Shown here: one piece after another, positions 39,482-48,967 of the stretch
Numbering within the stretch: position 1 is the stretch's first letter
How the letters are laid out: every line of letters starts with the position of its first letter
Assembly (NCBI GenBank): GCA_964237235.1
Contig: CAXSGY010000009.1
Location: 1-64,000, forward strand
Direction: 5' to 3'
Length of the DNA: 64,000 nucleotides
Source of the DNA: GCA-002050365 sp964237235
GTDB taxonomy: Bacteria; Acidobacteriota; Blastocatellia; Pyrinomonadales; Pyrinomonadaceae
Made by a program: the position numbers and the translations under genes
The notes under the pieces: model-generated
The model's database searches: none
Told to the model about the DNA's origin: nothing
What the model saw: the letters and a program-made list of their open reading frames with translations, nothing else

Positions 39482-40906
39482 TTATTTTTGGGCGGCGTGT
39501 TTCAGAATCCAATCCGAAATCGTTTCCAAAACCGTCGGCGCGATTGTTTCCTCGATTTCGCCGTATTCGGCGACTAAACCCGTGTTGCTCGTCTGAAAAA
39601 GATGATTCAGTTTCGGAAATGATTTGACGGTAAAATCTTTGCTGCCGCCTTTTTTCAGCGCGTCGGAAATGATTTGAAGATTTTCTTTTGCCGAAACCTG
39701 CAAATCGTTTTCGCCGTTCAGAGCCAGCAACGGAATTTTCACCCGTTCAAGAACCGGACGCGGATTATAGGCGAGAAAAAAGCGATACGGAGGCGAAAAA
39801 AGAATCGGAAAATTCGCTTTAATGTCAGCGACCATTAGCGCGAAATTTGCTTTATCCGGTTCGTTCATTTTCCCGGCGCGAGCGTCGAGCAGCGCGCTGA
39901 TTTTTTCGGCGGCGCGTTTGTCGTTCGGTTCGGCTTCGATCACGGCGAAAAGGCTTTTCTGCAAATCAACTCTCTGCGCGATGATTTCCGCGCCCGCGCC
40001 GCCCGCCTTCGAAAGCAAAGCGATTTGCGTCAAAATCACGTCCGCGCCGGTTTGTCCCGGACCGGCGAGCATCACGATAAAAGCGATGTCTTTCGAGCGC
40101 GTCGCCGCCAACGGCGCAATCGAGCCGCCTTCGCTGTGTCCGATTAAACCGATCTTTTTCGGATCAATTTCCGGGCGGCTCTTTAAAAATTCGACTCCGG
40201 CGAGAACGTCGTCCGTCAGGTTTTCCATCGTCGCCGTCGGCGAACCCGAATCCGAGCCGTTGACGCCGCGGTCGTCAACGCGCAAAACGGCGATGCCGCG
40301 GCGCGTTAAATAATCAGCCAGAACGAGAAACGGGCGATGTTCAAAAATCGTTTCATCGCGGTCCTGCGAGCCGCTGCCGCTGATTAAAAGAACCGCCGGA
40401 AATTTGCCCGCGCCGCCGCGCGGCAGCGTCAGCGTTCCGGCGAGTCTGACGTTATCTTTGACGTTTTTATATGCGACTTCCGTCTCCGCATACGGATAAG
40501 GTTTTTGCGGATTTTGCGGACGTTTTTTCGCTCCAATCACTCCGTCGGCGCGCCTCAGAATCAAAGAAAAATTCGCGCCGCCTTGTTTGAGCATTCCGCT
40601 GATTTCATCGCCTTTTTCATTGAGCGTTCCTTCAAAATTCATACCGAGCGCGGCAGATGAAAAAGCTACCGTTTTATCTTTTTGAGTGATTGAATCTATC
40701 GGTAAATCTTTCGCGCCCTGATCTATGCTGTCGAGCGTTGCGGCATAAGCGTCGCCCGTTTTTTTGATTTTCAAAACGGCGCGCAGCTTTGCGCCGCTGA
40801 CTTCAATCGCGCCAAGCCAGTTGCCTTCGAGATTCGAATCGCTTTGCGCGAAAACCGAAATCGCCGACAGGGAAAAAATTACAATCCTCAAAAATATTTT
40901 TTTCAT
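39482..40906 (-). CDS. Secreted alpha/beta hydrolase (serine hydrolase)
   Basis: A 474-residue exported protein. Signal peptide MKKIFLRIVIFSLSAISVFA; an N-terminal beta-rich domain (~residues 25-125, GNWLGAIEVSGAKLRAVLKI); then an alpha/beta hydrolase with oxyanion region LLISGSGSQDRDE, nucleophile GHSEGGSIAP near residue 253, and His in KLNHLFQT. This two-domain layout is common for DUF3887/peptidase-like esterases; substrate unknown. Last gene of the ECF sigma operon, ATG at 40906. Confidence 0.85.
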   Translation of the reverse strand: MKKIFLRIVIFSLSAISVFAQSDSNLEGNWLGAIEVSGAKLRAVLKIKKTGDAYAATLDSIDQGAKDLPIDSITQKDKTVAFSSAALGMNFEGTLNEKGDEISGMLKQGGANFSLILRRADGVIGAKKRPQNPQKPYPYAETEVAYKNVKDNVRLAGTLTLPRGGAGKFPAVLLISGSGSQDRDETIFEHRPFLVLADYLTRRGIAVLRVDDRGVNGSDSGSPTATMENLTDDVLAGVEFLKSRPEIDPKKIGLIGHSEGGSIAPLAATRSKDIAFIVMLAGPGQTGADVILTQIALLSKAGGAGAEIIAQRVDLQKSLFAVIEAEPNDKRAAEKISALLDARAGKMNEPDKANFALMVADIKANFPILFSPPYRFFLAYNPRPVLERVKIPLLALNGENDLQVSAKENLQIISDALKKGGSKDFTVKSFPKLNHLFQTSNTGLVAEYGEIEETIAPTVLETISDWILKHAAQK

Positions 40907-40927
40907 TTCTCTCCTTTTATCCCGCAT

Positions 40928-41242
40928 TTATCTTCCGCCGTTCATTTTCGACAATGCCTCAAAAAGTTCGCGCAGGCGGTCGAAGTTCAAGATAATAATC
41001 AGCGGCACGACCACCAATGTAACCGCGCCGAGCGTAATGCCGATTTGCGCCCAAACACGGTGTTCGGTCAATTTCGGTTCGGGCTTTAAGCGTAGAGCCA
41101 GCCAGCCGAAGACGATTGCCATAATCGGCTTTTCCAGACCGAGCAAATTGACGAAACAAAAAATTCCTAAAATCAGCGAGACGGTCGCAAAAGCATATTT
41201 TTGTCCGAGAACCGTCGCGTTTTTAATTTCAGTTTCACTCAT
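40928..41242 (-). CDS. Small membrane protein, DUF4190-like
   Basis: A 104-residue protein with three hydrophobic stretches (FATVSLILGIFCFVNLLG, IMAIVFGWLAL, GITLGAVTLVVVPLIIIL). The KYAFATVSLILGIFC...FGWLALR pattern matches DUF4190-type proteins. Located in the sigma/anti-sigma operon, five bases after the anti-sigma gene. Function unknown; possibly an envelope stress partner. Confidence 0.7.
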   Translation of the reverse strand: MSETEIKNATVLGQKYAFATVSLILGIFCFVNLLGLEKPIMAIVFGWLALRLKPEPKLTEHRVWAQIGITLGAVTLVVVPLIIILNFDRLRELFEALSKMNGGR

Positions 41243-41247
41243 AATTT

Positions 41248-41673
41248 CTATTTCTCCAAATCGAGTTCGGCGTTGATTTTGAACGGATTTTCCTTCAAAA
41301 AAACGAACAGCGCGGCGACGAAAACGAGCGCGGCGAAGTTAACAATCAAAACTAAACTTCGTTCGGAAAAAACTTGAAAAAATTTATAACCTAGCAAAAT
41401 TGCGGCGAGCGCAACGAATAATTTCCACGGAAAAGAAGCGGCGTTTTTCGCGCTGATTTTTTCTTCAATCGCCGACCATAAGTCGGCATCCGTCTCGCGA
41501 CGGGCTTGCCGTTTTAACAAAACATCCGCGCCGCGTATTTGCTCGAATTCCGCGAAACACTTTTCGCAGTTTTCAAAATGCGCGTTTATCGCTTCGGCAG
41601 AAATTTCCTTTTTTTCGCCGTCGAGTTCAGCCATTTTCGCCATTAAAAATTTTTCGCAGTTCGTTTCGTTCAT
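41248..41673 (-). CDS. Anti-sigma factor, zinc-finger type, with membrane segments
   Basis: A 141-residue protein. The N-terminal zinc-binding anti-sigma motif is HFENCEKCFAEF (His-x3-Cys-x2-Cys) at about residues 32-43. Two membrane segments follow (WKLFVALAAILLGYKFF and VLIVNFAALVFVAALFVFL). It is encoded 16 bases after the sigma factor gene, so it is the presumed membrane-bound antagonist. ATG at 41673 is preferred over a TTG at 41682. Confidence 0.85.
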   Translation of the reverse strand: MNETNCEKFLMAKMAELDGEKKEISAEAINAHFENCEKCFAEFEQIRGADVLLKRQARRETDADLWSAIEEKISAKNAASFPWKLFVALAAILLGYKFFQVFSERSLVLIVNFAALVFVAALFVFLKENPFKINAELDLEK

Positions 41674-41689
41674 ACGTTCCAATTTTTTT

Positions 41690-42208
41690 TCAACGAAATT
41701 TCGCGCTGAGCTTCGCCTGTAATTTTTTTCGCGCGTAAAATAAACGGCTCATCACCGTGCCGCGCGGAATTTGCAAATATTCGGCTAATTCTTCGTAAGA
41801 AAGTCCGTCCAGATATTTCAGGGCGATTATCTCGCGCTCTTCGCCCGACAAATTTGACATAGCTTTTTCGAGCGTCAATTTTTCTTCGAGTGAAACCGCC
41901 TCGCCGACGGCGAAAATCTCCATCGCTTCGACGTTTTCCGTCGCTCTTTTTCGCGCCGCCATTTTAAAACAGCGGTTGCGAAGCAAAACATAGAACCAGG
42001 GATAAAACCGCCGCGCCCGGTCAAAACGTTCGAGCGATTGAAAAGCGTCCACGAACGCTTCCTGCGTCGCGTCGCGCGCGTCTTCCGCGTTGCCGAGAAT
42101 CGCCGTCGCGTGCGCGACCGCTTGCCTTTGATAGCGTTCGACCAAAAAACGAAACGCTTCGCGGTCGCCGTTCACGCATTTTTCGATTGCTTCCGCGTCA
42201 TCAATCAT
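41690..42208 (-). CDS. ECF RNA polymerase sigma factor (RpoE-like)
   Basis: A 172-residue extracytoplasmic-function sigma factor. Region 2 has EAFRFLVERYQRQAVAHAT, the -10 recognition helix DATQEAFVDAFQSLERFD and WFYVLLRNRCF; region 4 has LSGEEREIIALKYLDGLSYEE and IPRGTVMSRLFYARKKL. A linked anti-sigma gene follows, then two membrane or secreted proteins, which are likely targets. Start ATG at 42208, or GTG at 42214. No promoter like that of an ECF sigma was recognised upstream. Confidence 0.93.
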   Translation of the reverse strand: MIDDAEAIEKCVNGDREAFRFLVERYQRQAVAHATAILGNAEDARDATQEAFVDAFQSLERFDRARRFYPWFYVLLRNRCFKMAARKRATENVEAMEIFAVGEAVSLEEKLTLEKAMSNLSGEEREIIALKYLDGLSYEELAEYLQIPRGTVMSRLFYARKKLQAKLSAKFR

Positions 42209-42353
42209 CGCCACACATCAAAACGTATCCGGCACAGCGGAAAATTATTCAAATTATTTTTCGGAAAAATTTTGTTTATCTCTAAAATCTTCGAGTAAGG
42301 CAGGATTGATTAGCGTGAAATAAAATCAATTTGTTTTGAACGTGTGACGAATT

Positions 42354-43622
42354 TTAATATTTTCTCAAAATCAACGCCGAATTTTTCGAGCCGAAGCCGA
42401 TACAGTTGCAGAGAGCAATGTTTACGTCGGCGTTTTCGAGCGCGCGATTCGGCGTGTAATCTAAATCGCAGTCCGCGTCGGGAACGTCTAAATTGATCGT
42501 CGGCGCGATAACTTTTTCGTTCAAGGCGAGCAAAGTCGCGCCGATGCCCGCCGCGCCGGACGCGCCCTGCGGATGTCCGATTTGCGATTTGGTCGCGGAT
42601 GTTTTCAGCTTGTAGGCGTGTTTGCCGAAAGCGTTTTTAACGCTTCGGGTTTCAATGCGGTCGTTGAGCGCGGTCGAGGTTCCGTGCATATTAACGTAAT
42701 CAATTTCGCCGGGCGCGATTCCCGCGTCCGCCATTGCCAGCGTCATTGCGCGCGCCGGCTCAACCCCGTTTTCTTCGAGCCGAACGCGGTGATAGGCATC
42801 GCACGTCGAGCCGTAACCGGCGATTTCCGCATAAATTTTCGCGCCGCGCGTTTCAGCCGATTCTAAACTTTCCAGCACGAAAATCCACGCGCCCTCGCCC
42901 AGAACGATTCCCGAACGATCCTTTGAAAACGGGCGCGAAGCGCGTTCGGGCTGGTCATTCCAATCTTTCGTTAAAACGGTCATCAGGTTAAAGCCTTTCA
43001 AAATTCCGAGCGCGAGCGGAGAATCAACGCCGCCCGCAATCATCAAATCCTGCCGCCCGAGGGCGATGTGCTGCGCGGCGTAAAAAATTGCGTCGGTCGA
43101 GCTTGTGCAGCCGGTCGAAACGACGTGCGAGAGTCCGTGCAGATTGAAATTCATCGAAAGCTCCGACGACAAACCGCCATGCGTCGAAGCCGGAATCGTG
43201 TAAACGCTCGCCTTTGTTTCTTCGCCCGTGAACCAGTATTTATATTGCTGTTCGGTGAATGCCAAACCGCCGCCGCCCGTACCTAAAATCACGCCGAAGT
43301 TTTGTTTTTCAGGTAACGTCAGCGTTTCGGATTCGATGCGCGCATCTTTCATCGCTTCACGCGCCGCACGAAGCGCGAGCGGAACGGTGCGCGGAACGTG
43401 CTTGCGGTCTTTGACGTTCAATTCGGCTTCCCAATCGAAATTTTTCACTTCAGCCGCAATTTTTACTTTTGAATCGGAAACGTCAAACGATTCGATTTTT
43501 GAAACGCCGCTTTCGCCCGCGCGTAAGGATTCCCAAAATGCTTCGCGCCCGATGCCGATTGGCGTAACGCACCCGAAACCCGTAATCACGACGCGGCGCG
43601 GTTTGGTAAAACTATTTAACAT
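42354..43622 (-). CDS. fabF: Beta-ketoacyl-ACP synthase II
   Basis: Condenses malonyl-ACP with acyl-ACP in fatty acid elongation. 422 residues with the start RRVVITGFGCVTPIG, the active-site Cys in VVSTGCTSSTDA near residue 170, the His of NMHGTSTALND, and Lys-His in KSQIGHPQGASG. The usual GHTxGAAG is written GHPQGASG, a mild variation. The adjacent genes (gyrB on one side, sigma operon on the other) are not fatty acid genes; no acpP is next to it. Confidence 0.93.
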   Translation of the reverse strand: MLNSFTKPRRVVITGFGCVTPIGIGREAFWESLRAGESGVSKIESFDVSDSKVKIAAEVKNFDWEAELNVKDRKHVPRTVPLALRAAREAMKDARIESETLTLPEKQNFGVILGTGGGGLAFTEQQYKYWFTGEETKASVYTIPASTHGGLSSELSMNFNLHGLSHVVSTGCTSSTDAIFYAAQHIALGRQDLMIAGGVDSPLALGILKGFNLMTVLTKDWNDQPERASRPFSKDRSGIVLGEGAWIFVLESLESAETRGAKIYAEIAGYGSTCDAYHRVRLEENGVEPARAMTLAMADAGIAPGEIDYVNMHGTSTALNDRIETRSVKNAFGKHAYKLKTSATKSQIGHPQGASGAAGIGATLLALNEKVIAPTINLDVPDADCDLDYTPNRALENADVNIALCNCIGFGSKNSALILRKY

Positions 43623-43687
43623 ATTTTATAGATTGAGAGTAGCATTTAGTATGAATGCAAAGCTAACTATAAATTTCATTTCCAAAG

Positions 43688-43715
43688 AAAAAAGGCGACT
43701 GTTTAAGTCGCCTTT
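43688..43715 (-). terminator. gyrB terminator
   Basis: AAAGGCGACT (43691-43700) and AGTCGCCTTT (43706-43715) form a 10-bp stem with a five-base loop. On the minus strand it is followed by TTTTTT, 24 bases past the gyrB stop. Confidence 0.88.
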
Positions 43716-43738
43716 CAACTGATGATTTTTCGGAAAAA

Positions 43739-46159
43739 TTAAACATCCAGATTTTTTACGTCAAGCGCGTTGTCTTCAATAAACTTGCGGCGTGGTTCGA
43801 CTTGATCGCCCATCAAAACCGTGAAAATCGCGTCGGTTTCAATCGCGTCTTCGATGCGGACCTGCAGCAAAGTGCGCTTTTCCGGGTCCATCGTCGTTTC
43901 CCAAAGCTGTTCGGGATTCATCTCGCCCAAGCCTTTGTAACGCTGCATCGTCAAGTCCTTTTTCGCCATCGTCAAAACTCGTTCGAGCAAATCCTCGCGC
44001 GTCGCAATTTTTTCCGACGTGCCGTTTTCGCCCAAAACGAACGGCGCGGGAAAATCCACGTCGAGAGTTTTTCTGAGTTCCAACGCCTTCTGAAATTCGA
44101 CGTAGCTTGCCAGATTCCAATCAAATAAAATCGCCTGACCGTTCGGGAACGAAATTTCGACTTCGGAAAGTCCGTGTTCTTCGTCGGTCATCAATTCGGT
44201 TTTGTAACCGGCGTTGGCGATTTTGCCTTCGACTCGCGCCATCAATTCTTCCTGCTCGAAAACCTGACGCAATTTAACGCCTTTGTCCGTTAAAATTCCG
44301 TCGTTACCGACGAATGCGTTGAGTATCACATTGAGCAATTTTTCATCGTTGCCCAAGCGACGGGCGAAGCGTTCAAAATAGCGTTTGTATTCGGTCGTTT
44401 GCTCTAACGCTTTGGAAATTTCGCGTCCTTCAAACTTGCGTCCGTCGTCCGCCGCGACCGTCAAATCGTTGGTCGCCATTCGCATCATATAACGAAACAT
44501 CTGCTTTTCGTCTTTGATATATTCTTCCTTTTTGCCGCGCTTGACTTTGTAAAGCGGCGGCTGCGCCAGGTAAATATATCCTTGTTCGACAAGCTGCGGC
44601 ATCTGCCGGTAAAAGAACGTCAAAAGCAGGGTTCTAATGTGCGATCCGTCAACGTCCGCGTCCACCATCAGACAGATTTTGTGATAGCGCAATTTTGCCA
44701 CATCAAAATCATCCTTGCCGATTCCCGTCCCGAGCGCGGTAATCAAAGCCTTGATTTCGCCGTGTCCGAGCATCTTATCGAAACGCGCTTTTTCAACGTT
44801 CAAAATTTTACCTTTTAACGGCAAAACAGCTTGATTTTTTCTATCGCGTCCCTGTTTTGCGCTTCCGCCCGCCGAATCTCCTTCGACCAGATAAAGTTCC
44901 GATAAAGCCGGGTCCTTTTCCTGACAATCGGCTAATTTCCCGGGCAGAGTCGAGCCGCCGAGAACGCTTTTGCGAACGATTTCCCGCGCCTTTCGCGCCG
45001 CTTCTCGGGCGCGCGCCGCGTCAACGGCTTTGCCGACGATTTTCTTCGCTACGCTTGGATTTTGCTCGAAATATTCGCCGAGCTTTTCGTTCAAAAACGA
45101 TTCGACCGCGCCTTTCACGTCCGAGTTGAGTTTGCCCTTCGTTTGCCCTTCAAACTGCGGCTGCGGCAATTTGACGCTGATCACCGCGACCAAACCTTCG
45201 CGCACGTCATCGCCGGACAAGCCGGTTTTGAAATTTTTCATCAAGCCCGACGATTGCGCGTAATTGTTAATCGTGCGCGTAATCGCGCCGCGAAAGCCGG
45301 ACAGATGCGTTCCGCCGTCAACCGTATTGATGTTGTTGGCGAATGAAAAGACTTTCTCGTCGTAGGAATCGTTATATTGCATCGCCACTTCGATTGATAA
45401 ATCGTCGGACTCCTGCTCGAAATAGAGCGGATGATCGTGCGCCGGATTTTTGTTTTTGTTCAGATGCTTGACGAATTCGGCGATGCCGCCTTTGTAATAA
45501 AATTCGTGCGATTTTTCGCCTTCTTCGGCGCGTTCGTCCTTGATATAAATGCGGATGCCTTTGTTCAAAAACGCTTTTTCTCGGAGGCGTTCCGACAGTT
45601 TTTCAAAGCTGTAGATTGACGTGTCGAAAATCGTGTTATCGGGCAGAAACGTGATTTTCGTGCCGCGTTTTTTCGTCGTGCCGGTTTGCTTGAGCGGCGC
45701 GACCGGAATGCCGGCGCGAAATTCCATTTCGTAAGTCTTACCGTCGCGCCAGATTTCTAATTTCAACCATTCACTCAAAAAGTTGACGCAGGAAACCCCG
45801 ACTCCGTGCAGTCCGCCGGAAACTTTATACGAATTCGAATCAAACTTTCCGCCCGCGTGCAGAATCGTCATCACGACCTCGGCGGCGGAACGCTTTTCCT
45901 GTTTGTGCATATCAACCGGAATGCCGCGCCCGTTATCAACGACGGTGATTGAGTTATCCATATGAATCGTCACTTCAATCGTGTCGCAGAAGCCCGCGAG
46001 AGCTTCGTCAACCGAGTTGTCAACGACCTCATAAACCAAATGGTGAAGACCGATGTCGCCGGTCGAACCGATATACATCGCCGGACGCTTGCGAACCGCG
46101 TCGCGCCCCTCCAAAACCGTAATCGAATCCGCGCCGTATTCTGTTTTTGCTTTAGCCAA
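43739..46159 (-). CDS. gyrB: DNA gyrase subunit B
   Basis: 806 residues, supercoiling enzyme subunit B. The GHKL ATPase start has RDAVRKRPAMYIGSTGDIG, EVVDNSVDEALAGF, NGRGIPVDMH and GGLHGVGVSCVN; the transducer domain follows; the TOPRIM domain has ELYLVEGDSAGGSAKQGRDR, LPLKGKILNVEKA and the metal Asp triad in MVDADVDGSHIRTL; the end EGNALDVKNLDV-like tail is typical. It lies 15 bases after a DsbA-like gene on the same strand. gyrA is not in the window. Confidence 0.98.
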   Translation of the reverse strand: MAKAKTEYGADSITVLEGRDAVRKRPAMYIGSTGDIGLHHLVYEVVDNSVDEALAGFCDTIEVTIHMDNSITVVDNGRGIPVDMHKQEKRSAAEVVMTILHAGGKFDSNSYKVSGGLHGVGVSCVNFLSEWLKLEIWRDGKTYEMEFRAGIPVAPLKQTGTTKKRGTKITFLPDNTIFDTSIYSFEKLSERLREKAFLNKGIRIYIKDERAEEGEKSHEFYYKGGIAEFVKHLNKNKNPAHDHPLYFEQESDDLSIEVAMQYNDSYDEKVFSFANNINTVDGGTHLSGFRGAITRTINNYAQSSGLMKNFKTGLSGDDVREGLVAVISVKLPQPQFEGQTKGKLNSDVKGAVESFLNEKLGEYFEQNPSVAKKIVGKAVDAARAREAARKAREIVRKSVLGGSTLPGKLADCQEKDPALSELYLVEGDSAGGSAKQGRDRKNQAVLPLKGKILNVEKARFDKMLGHGEIKALITALGTGIGKDDFDVAKLRYHKICLMVDADVDGSHIRTLLLTFFYRQMPQLVEQGYIYLAQPPLYKVKRGKKEEYIKDEKQMFRYMMRMATNDLTVAADDGRKFEGREISKALEQTTEYKRYFERFARRLGNDEKLLNVILNAFVGNDGILTDKGVKLRQVFEQEELMARVEGKIANAGYKTELMTDEEHGLSEVEISFPNGQAILFDWNLASYVEFQKALELRKTLDVDFPAPFVLGENGTSEKIATREDLLERVLTMAKKDLTMQRYKGLGEMNPEQLWETTMDPEKRTLLQVRIEDAIETDAIFTVLMGDQVEPRRKFIEDNALDVKNLDV

Positions 46160-46174
46160 TTTGTTATCCTCTTT

Positions 46175-46780
46175 TTATTTATTTAAAGTTTCTTTAATAA
46201 TTTTCTCTAAATTAGTTAATTCTGTTTCATTGAAACTTAATTCTCTGCCATTAAAAAAGACTGTCGGTGTTCCTGTCAAATTTAATGACTTTGCGACTTT
46301 AGCGTCCGCGTCAACTTTGTCTCTTACCGACTGACTTCCTAAATCGAGTTTGAATCGTTCGACATCTAAATTTAGTTTTTCCGCATACTTTATAAAAGTG
46401 TTTTCAACCGGATTTTCGCCGCTCCAGTCTTTTTGTTTCTCCAATATCAAATCTGCCATCTCCCAAAACTTTCCCTGCAAACCAGCCGCTTCGATTGCCT
46501 GCGCCGCCGACATCGCGTTTTTATGGATCATAGTTAAAGGAAAATGACGAAACGTTATTTGCAAGTCATTCGGAAATTCTTTTTCAAGAATTTTGAGCTT
46601 CCCGCTAAACACGGCGCAGGTTGGACATTGATAATCGTTGAAAACTTCGAGTTTCACTTTTGCGTCCGGATTTCCTTTTGACCGGCTTGAAACCGTCTCC
46701 GATTTTATATCTTGGGCAACAGTCGTTAAGCTGAAAGCGAACGCAAAAATCACAAATAACAGAAAGGAAAAATTTCTCAT
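46175..46780 (-). CDS. DsbA-like thioredoxin-fold protein (DsbA/DsbG type)
   Basis: A 201-residue exported protein with signal peptide MRNFSFLLFVIFAFAFSLTTVA, then KLEVFNDYQCPTCAVFSGK (active CPTC near residue 52), FRHFPLTMIHKNAMSAAQA and the cis-Pro loop LTGTPTVFFNGRE. Likely a periplasmic disulfide oxidoreductase or isomerase. It ends 15 bases before gyrB begins, on the same strand, so it probably shares a transcript with gyrB. That is unusual gene company. Confidence 0.87.
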   Translation of the reverse strand: MRNFSFLLFVIFAFAFSLTTVAQDIKSETVSSRSKGNPDAKVKLEVFNDYQCPTCAVFSGKLKILEKEFPNDLQITFRHFPLTMIHKNAMSAAQAIEAAGLQGKFWEMADLILEKQKDWSGENPVENTFIKYAEKLNLDVERFKLDLGSQSVRDKVDADAKVAKSLNLTGTPTVFFNGRELSFNETELTNLEKIIKETLNK

Positions 46781-46929
46781 AATTTCGCTCCAAAATCTAT
46801 TTATTATTTTACTATATTTTCTTCAATTTAGACAGTATAAATAAAGGTTTTTTCTCAACTTTCTCAAGCAGAAAAGAGCGTAGTTTTTTCGAGAATTTCA
46901 ATGCGGAAATTTTCGGCAGTTTTTTTGTC

Positions 46930-48267
46930 TTAATCAATCAGTTCACGACCTTTCGTTTCGATGACAAACGGCAGCGTCAGTAAACCCAAAATCGGAATAA
47001 AACCGACGAAAAACAAAACGTCCATCGCGCTCTCCAGAGCGTTCGCGCCGCGCGCCGCGATGCTGCCGACGAGAAACGGTCCGAAAGCAGCGATCAAACG
47101 TCCGATGTTATAGGTGAAACCCGCGCCCGTGCCGCGCAGCCTGGTCGGGAAAAGTTCGGGCAGATAATATGTGAAACTGCCGAATACGCCGAAGACGGTC
47201 AAGCCGATTGGAAAATACATATAAAGCCGCCAGTAAGGTTCGAGATTTAATTTGAACGCCGCCATAATCGAAATCGCCGAGAGCAGAAAAAAGATAAAAA
47301 ACATCTTTTTTCTGCCCAGAAATTTCGCGGCGGGAATCGTCAATAAAGTTCCGATCAAGCCGCCGAGATTAAAGCTGTTCGTGGCGATTTTTACCCATTG
47401 CTGCCCGACCGATTCGGTCGCCGCCGCGTCGAGTCCGAGCGCGTTTGAATTTTGCGCCGCCAAGCCTTTCGCCACAACCGGAATAAAGGCGTTGCAGCTC
47501 CACCACATAATCAACGCCGTAATCGCCATACAAAGCCCGCTGACGGTCAAACGAATAAATTGCGGGCTGAACAATTCCTTTAATTTCGCCGCGCCCTCGT
47601 CGGCGGCGTTTTTCCAGCGTTCCGGTTCTTTTACAAAGAGCCTGACGACAAAGGCGACCGCCGCCGGAATCAATCCGCACAAAAAAACATATCGCCAGGA
47701 TGTCGCCGGATCGTTGAAAAAAACGCCGGTGATTTGAAACGTGAGAAACGTCGCTAAAAATAAACCCGCGGGAGCTGAGGTGTAAAGAATCGCGCCGGCT
47801 TCGACGCGGCGTTTTTCCGGCACGACTTCGGCGACCATCGCCGCGCCCGCCGCCCATTCGCCGCCGATGCCTAAAGATGAAACGATGCGGCAAATTATCA
47901 AAAACCAGATGTTCGGCGCGAACGCGCACGCCGCCGTGCCGAGCGCGTATAAAATCATCGTCAGCAGAAGCGTTTTCGCGCGTCCGATTCTATCGGCAAC
48001 CTTGCCGAAAATAACGCCGCCGACTGCCCAGCCGATAAGCAGAACCGAAGTTAAAATTCCCGTCCATTCAAGCGTCGCCGCCTTCGCTTCCATTGATCCG
48101 AGCGGTAAACCCAAAAGCGTCGGCACACAGTTCGGCGCGACGTAATTAAACAGTAAGCCGTCGAATACATCAAAGCCCCAACCGAGCCACGCGGCAAACA
48201 AAACAGTCCATTGATACGAATTCATATCCAAAAACGTGCGCCGCGAAGATTGGGTATTTTGACTCAT
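46930..48267 (-). CDS. MFS transporter (sugar/aromatic acid type)
   Basis: A 445-residue protein with about 12 membrane helices. N-terminus YQWTVLFAAWLGWGFDVFDG is like that of the acid:proton and sugar porters; the cytoplasmic loop motif is GKVADRIGRAKTLLLT, and the second half has PELFPTRLRGTGAGFTYNIGR. Substrate likely an organic acid or sugar. The ATG at 48267 (MSQNTQ) is preferred to 48369, whose extension is not conserved-looking. Stands alone. Confidence 0.88.
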   Translation of the reverse strand: MSQNTQSSRRTFLDMNSYQWTVLFAAWLGWGFDVFDGLLFNYVAPNCVPTLLGLPLGSMEAKAATLEWTGILTSVLLIGWAVGGVIFGKVADRIGRAKTLLLTMILYALGTAACAFAPNIWFLIICRIVSSLGIGGEWAAGAAMVAEVVPEKRRVEAGAILYTSAPAGLFLATFLTFQITGVFFNDPATSWRYVFLCGLIPAAVAFVVRLFVKEPERWKNAADEGAAKLKELFSPQFIRLTVSGLCMAITALIMWWSCNAFIPVVAKGLAAQNSNALGLDAAATESVGQQWVKIATNSFNLGGLIGTLLTIPAAKFLGRKKMFFIFFLLSAISIMAAFKLNLEPYWRLYMYFPIGLTVFGVFGSFTYYLPELFPTRLRGTGAGFTYNIGRLIAAFGPFLVGSIAARGANALESAMDVLFFVGFIPILGLLTLPFVIETKGRELID

Positions 48268-48334
48268 AAATTTATTTTCGGGAAAAGATTTGAAGCGAAA
48301 TAAATTTACGACATTTTCGGCGCGGACGGCAAAC

Positions 48335-48420
48335 GAAAATTGAAACCACAGATTTGCACGGATGAACACAGATAAGATTTTTAGAATTCATCCGTGTTCA
48401 TCTGCGTCTATCTATGGTTA
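48335..48420. repeat. Inverted repeat of the ACAGATGAA/CACGGATGAA kind
   Basis: The sequence CACGGATGAA (around 48357) and TTCATCCGTG (around 48389) form a 10-bp stem; flanking AACCACAGATTTG and ATCTATGGTTAAA extend the similarity. It lies in the promoter gap of the MFS and hotdog genes. A related phrase is at 7669. Confidence 0.6.
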
Positions 48421-48430
48421 AATTTTCTCT

Positions 48431-48898
48431 ATGAGCGAAAAAAAATCTCTACAGGAAACTTACGCCCCCCAAGGAATTTGTTTCGGCTGCGGCGTGAAAA
48501 ACGACAAAGGTTTGCGGATTCGCAGTTTTGAAGACGGCGAAGAAACGATTGCGACGTGGCGAGCCGAGCCGCATCATCAAGCGTTTCCCGGAATGCTTTC
48601 GGGCGGTATCGTCGGAACGCTTTTAGATTGTCATTCAAATTGGACGGCGGCAAATTTTCTAATGAAAAAGAACGGCAGAGACACGCCCGACTGCACCGTT
48701 ACGGCAAATTACGCGGTGAAACTTCTTCGTCCGACACCGTTTGACCAAACGATTTATTTAAAGGCGCGTGTCATCGAATCAACCGACACGACTGCGACGG
48801 TCGAAGCCGAATTAATCGCCAACGAAAAAGTTTGCGCGACGTGCAGAGGTTTGTTCGTCGCCGTTAAAGAAGGTCATCCGGCTTATCATCGCTGGTAA
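48431..48898 (+). CDS. PaaI-type hotdog-fold thioesterase
   Basis: A 155-residue protein. GMLSGGIVGTLLDCHSNWTA and ANYAVKLLRPTPFDQTIYL match the hotdog thioesterase fold. An N-terminal CFGCGVKNDKGLRI is a zinc-like or oxidised-Cys motif common in this branch (YigI/PaaI-like). Probably hydrolyses an acyl-CoA; substrate unknown. Followed by a short gap and a convergent exonuclease gene. Confidence 0.85.
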   Translation: MSEKKSLQETYAPQGICFGCGVKNDKGLRIRSFEDGEETIATWRAEPHHQAFPGMLSGGIVGTLLDCHSNWTAANFLMKKNGRDTPDCTVTANYAVKLLRPTPFDQTIYLKARVIESTDTTATVEAELIANEKVCATCRGLFVAVKEGHPAYHRW

Positions 48899-48967
48899 AA
48901 AATTTAGCTCCGAACTACACGAATGATTTTTATGATTTTTTATTTGTGTTATTTATATAATTCGCGG

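Noticed and set aside
43739..46780. dsbA-gyrB as a functional operon
   Set aside because: The 15-base gap suggests co-transcription, but there is no known functional link; noted only as gene order.
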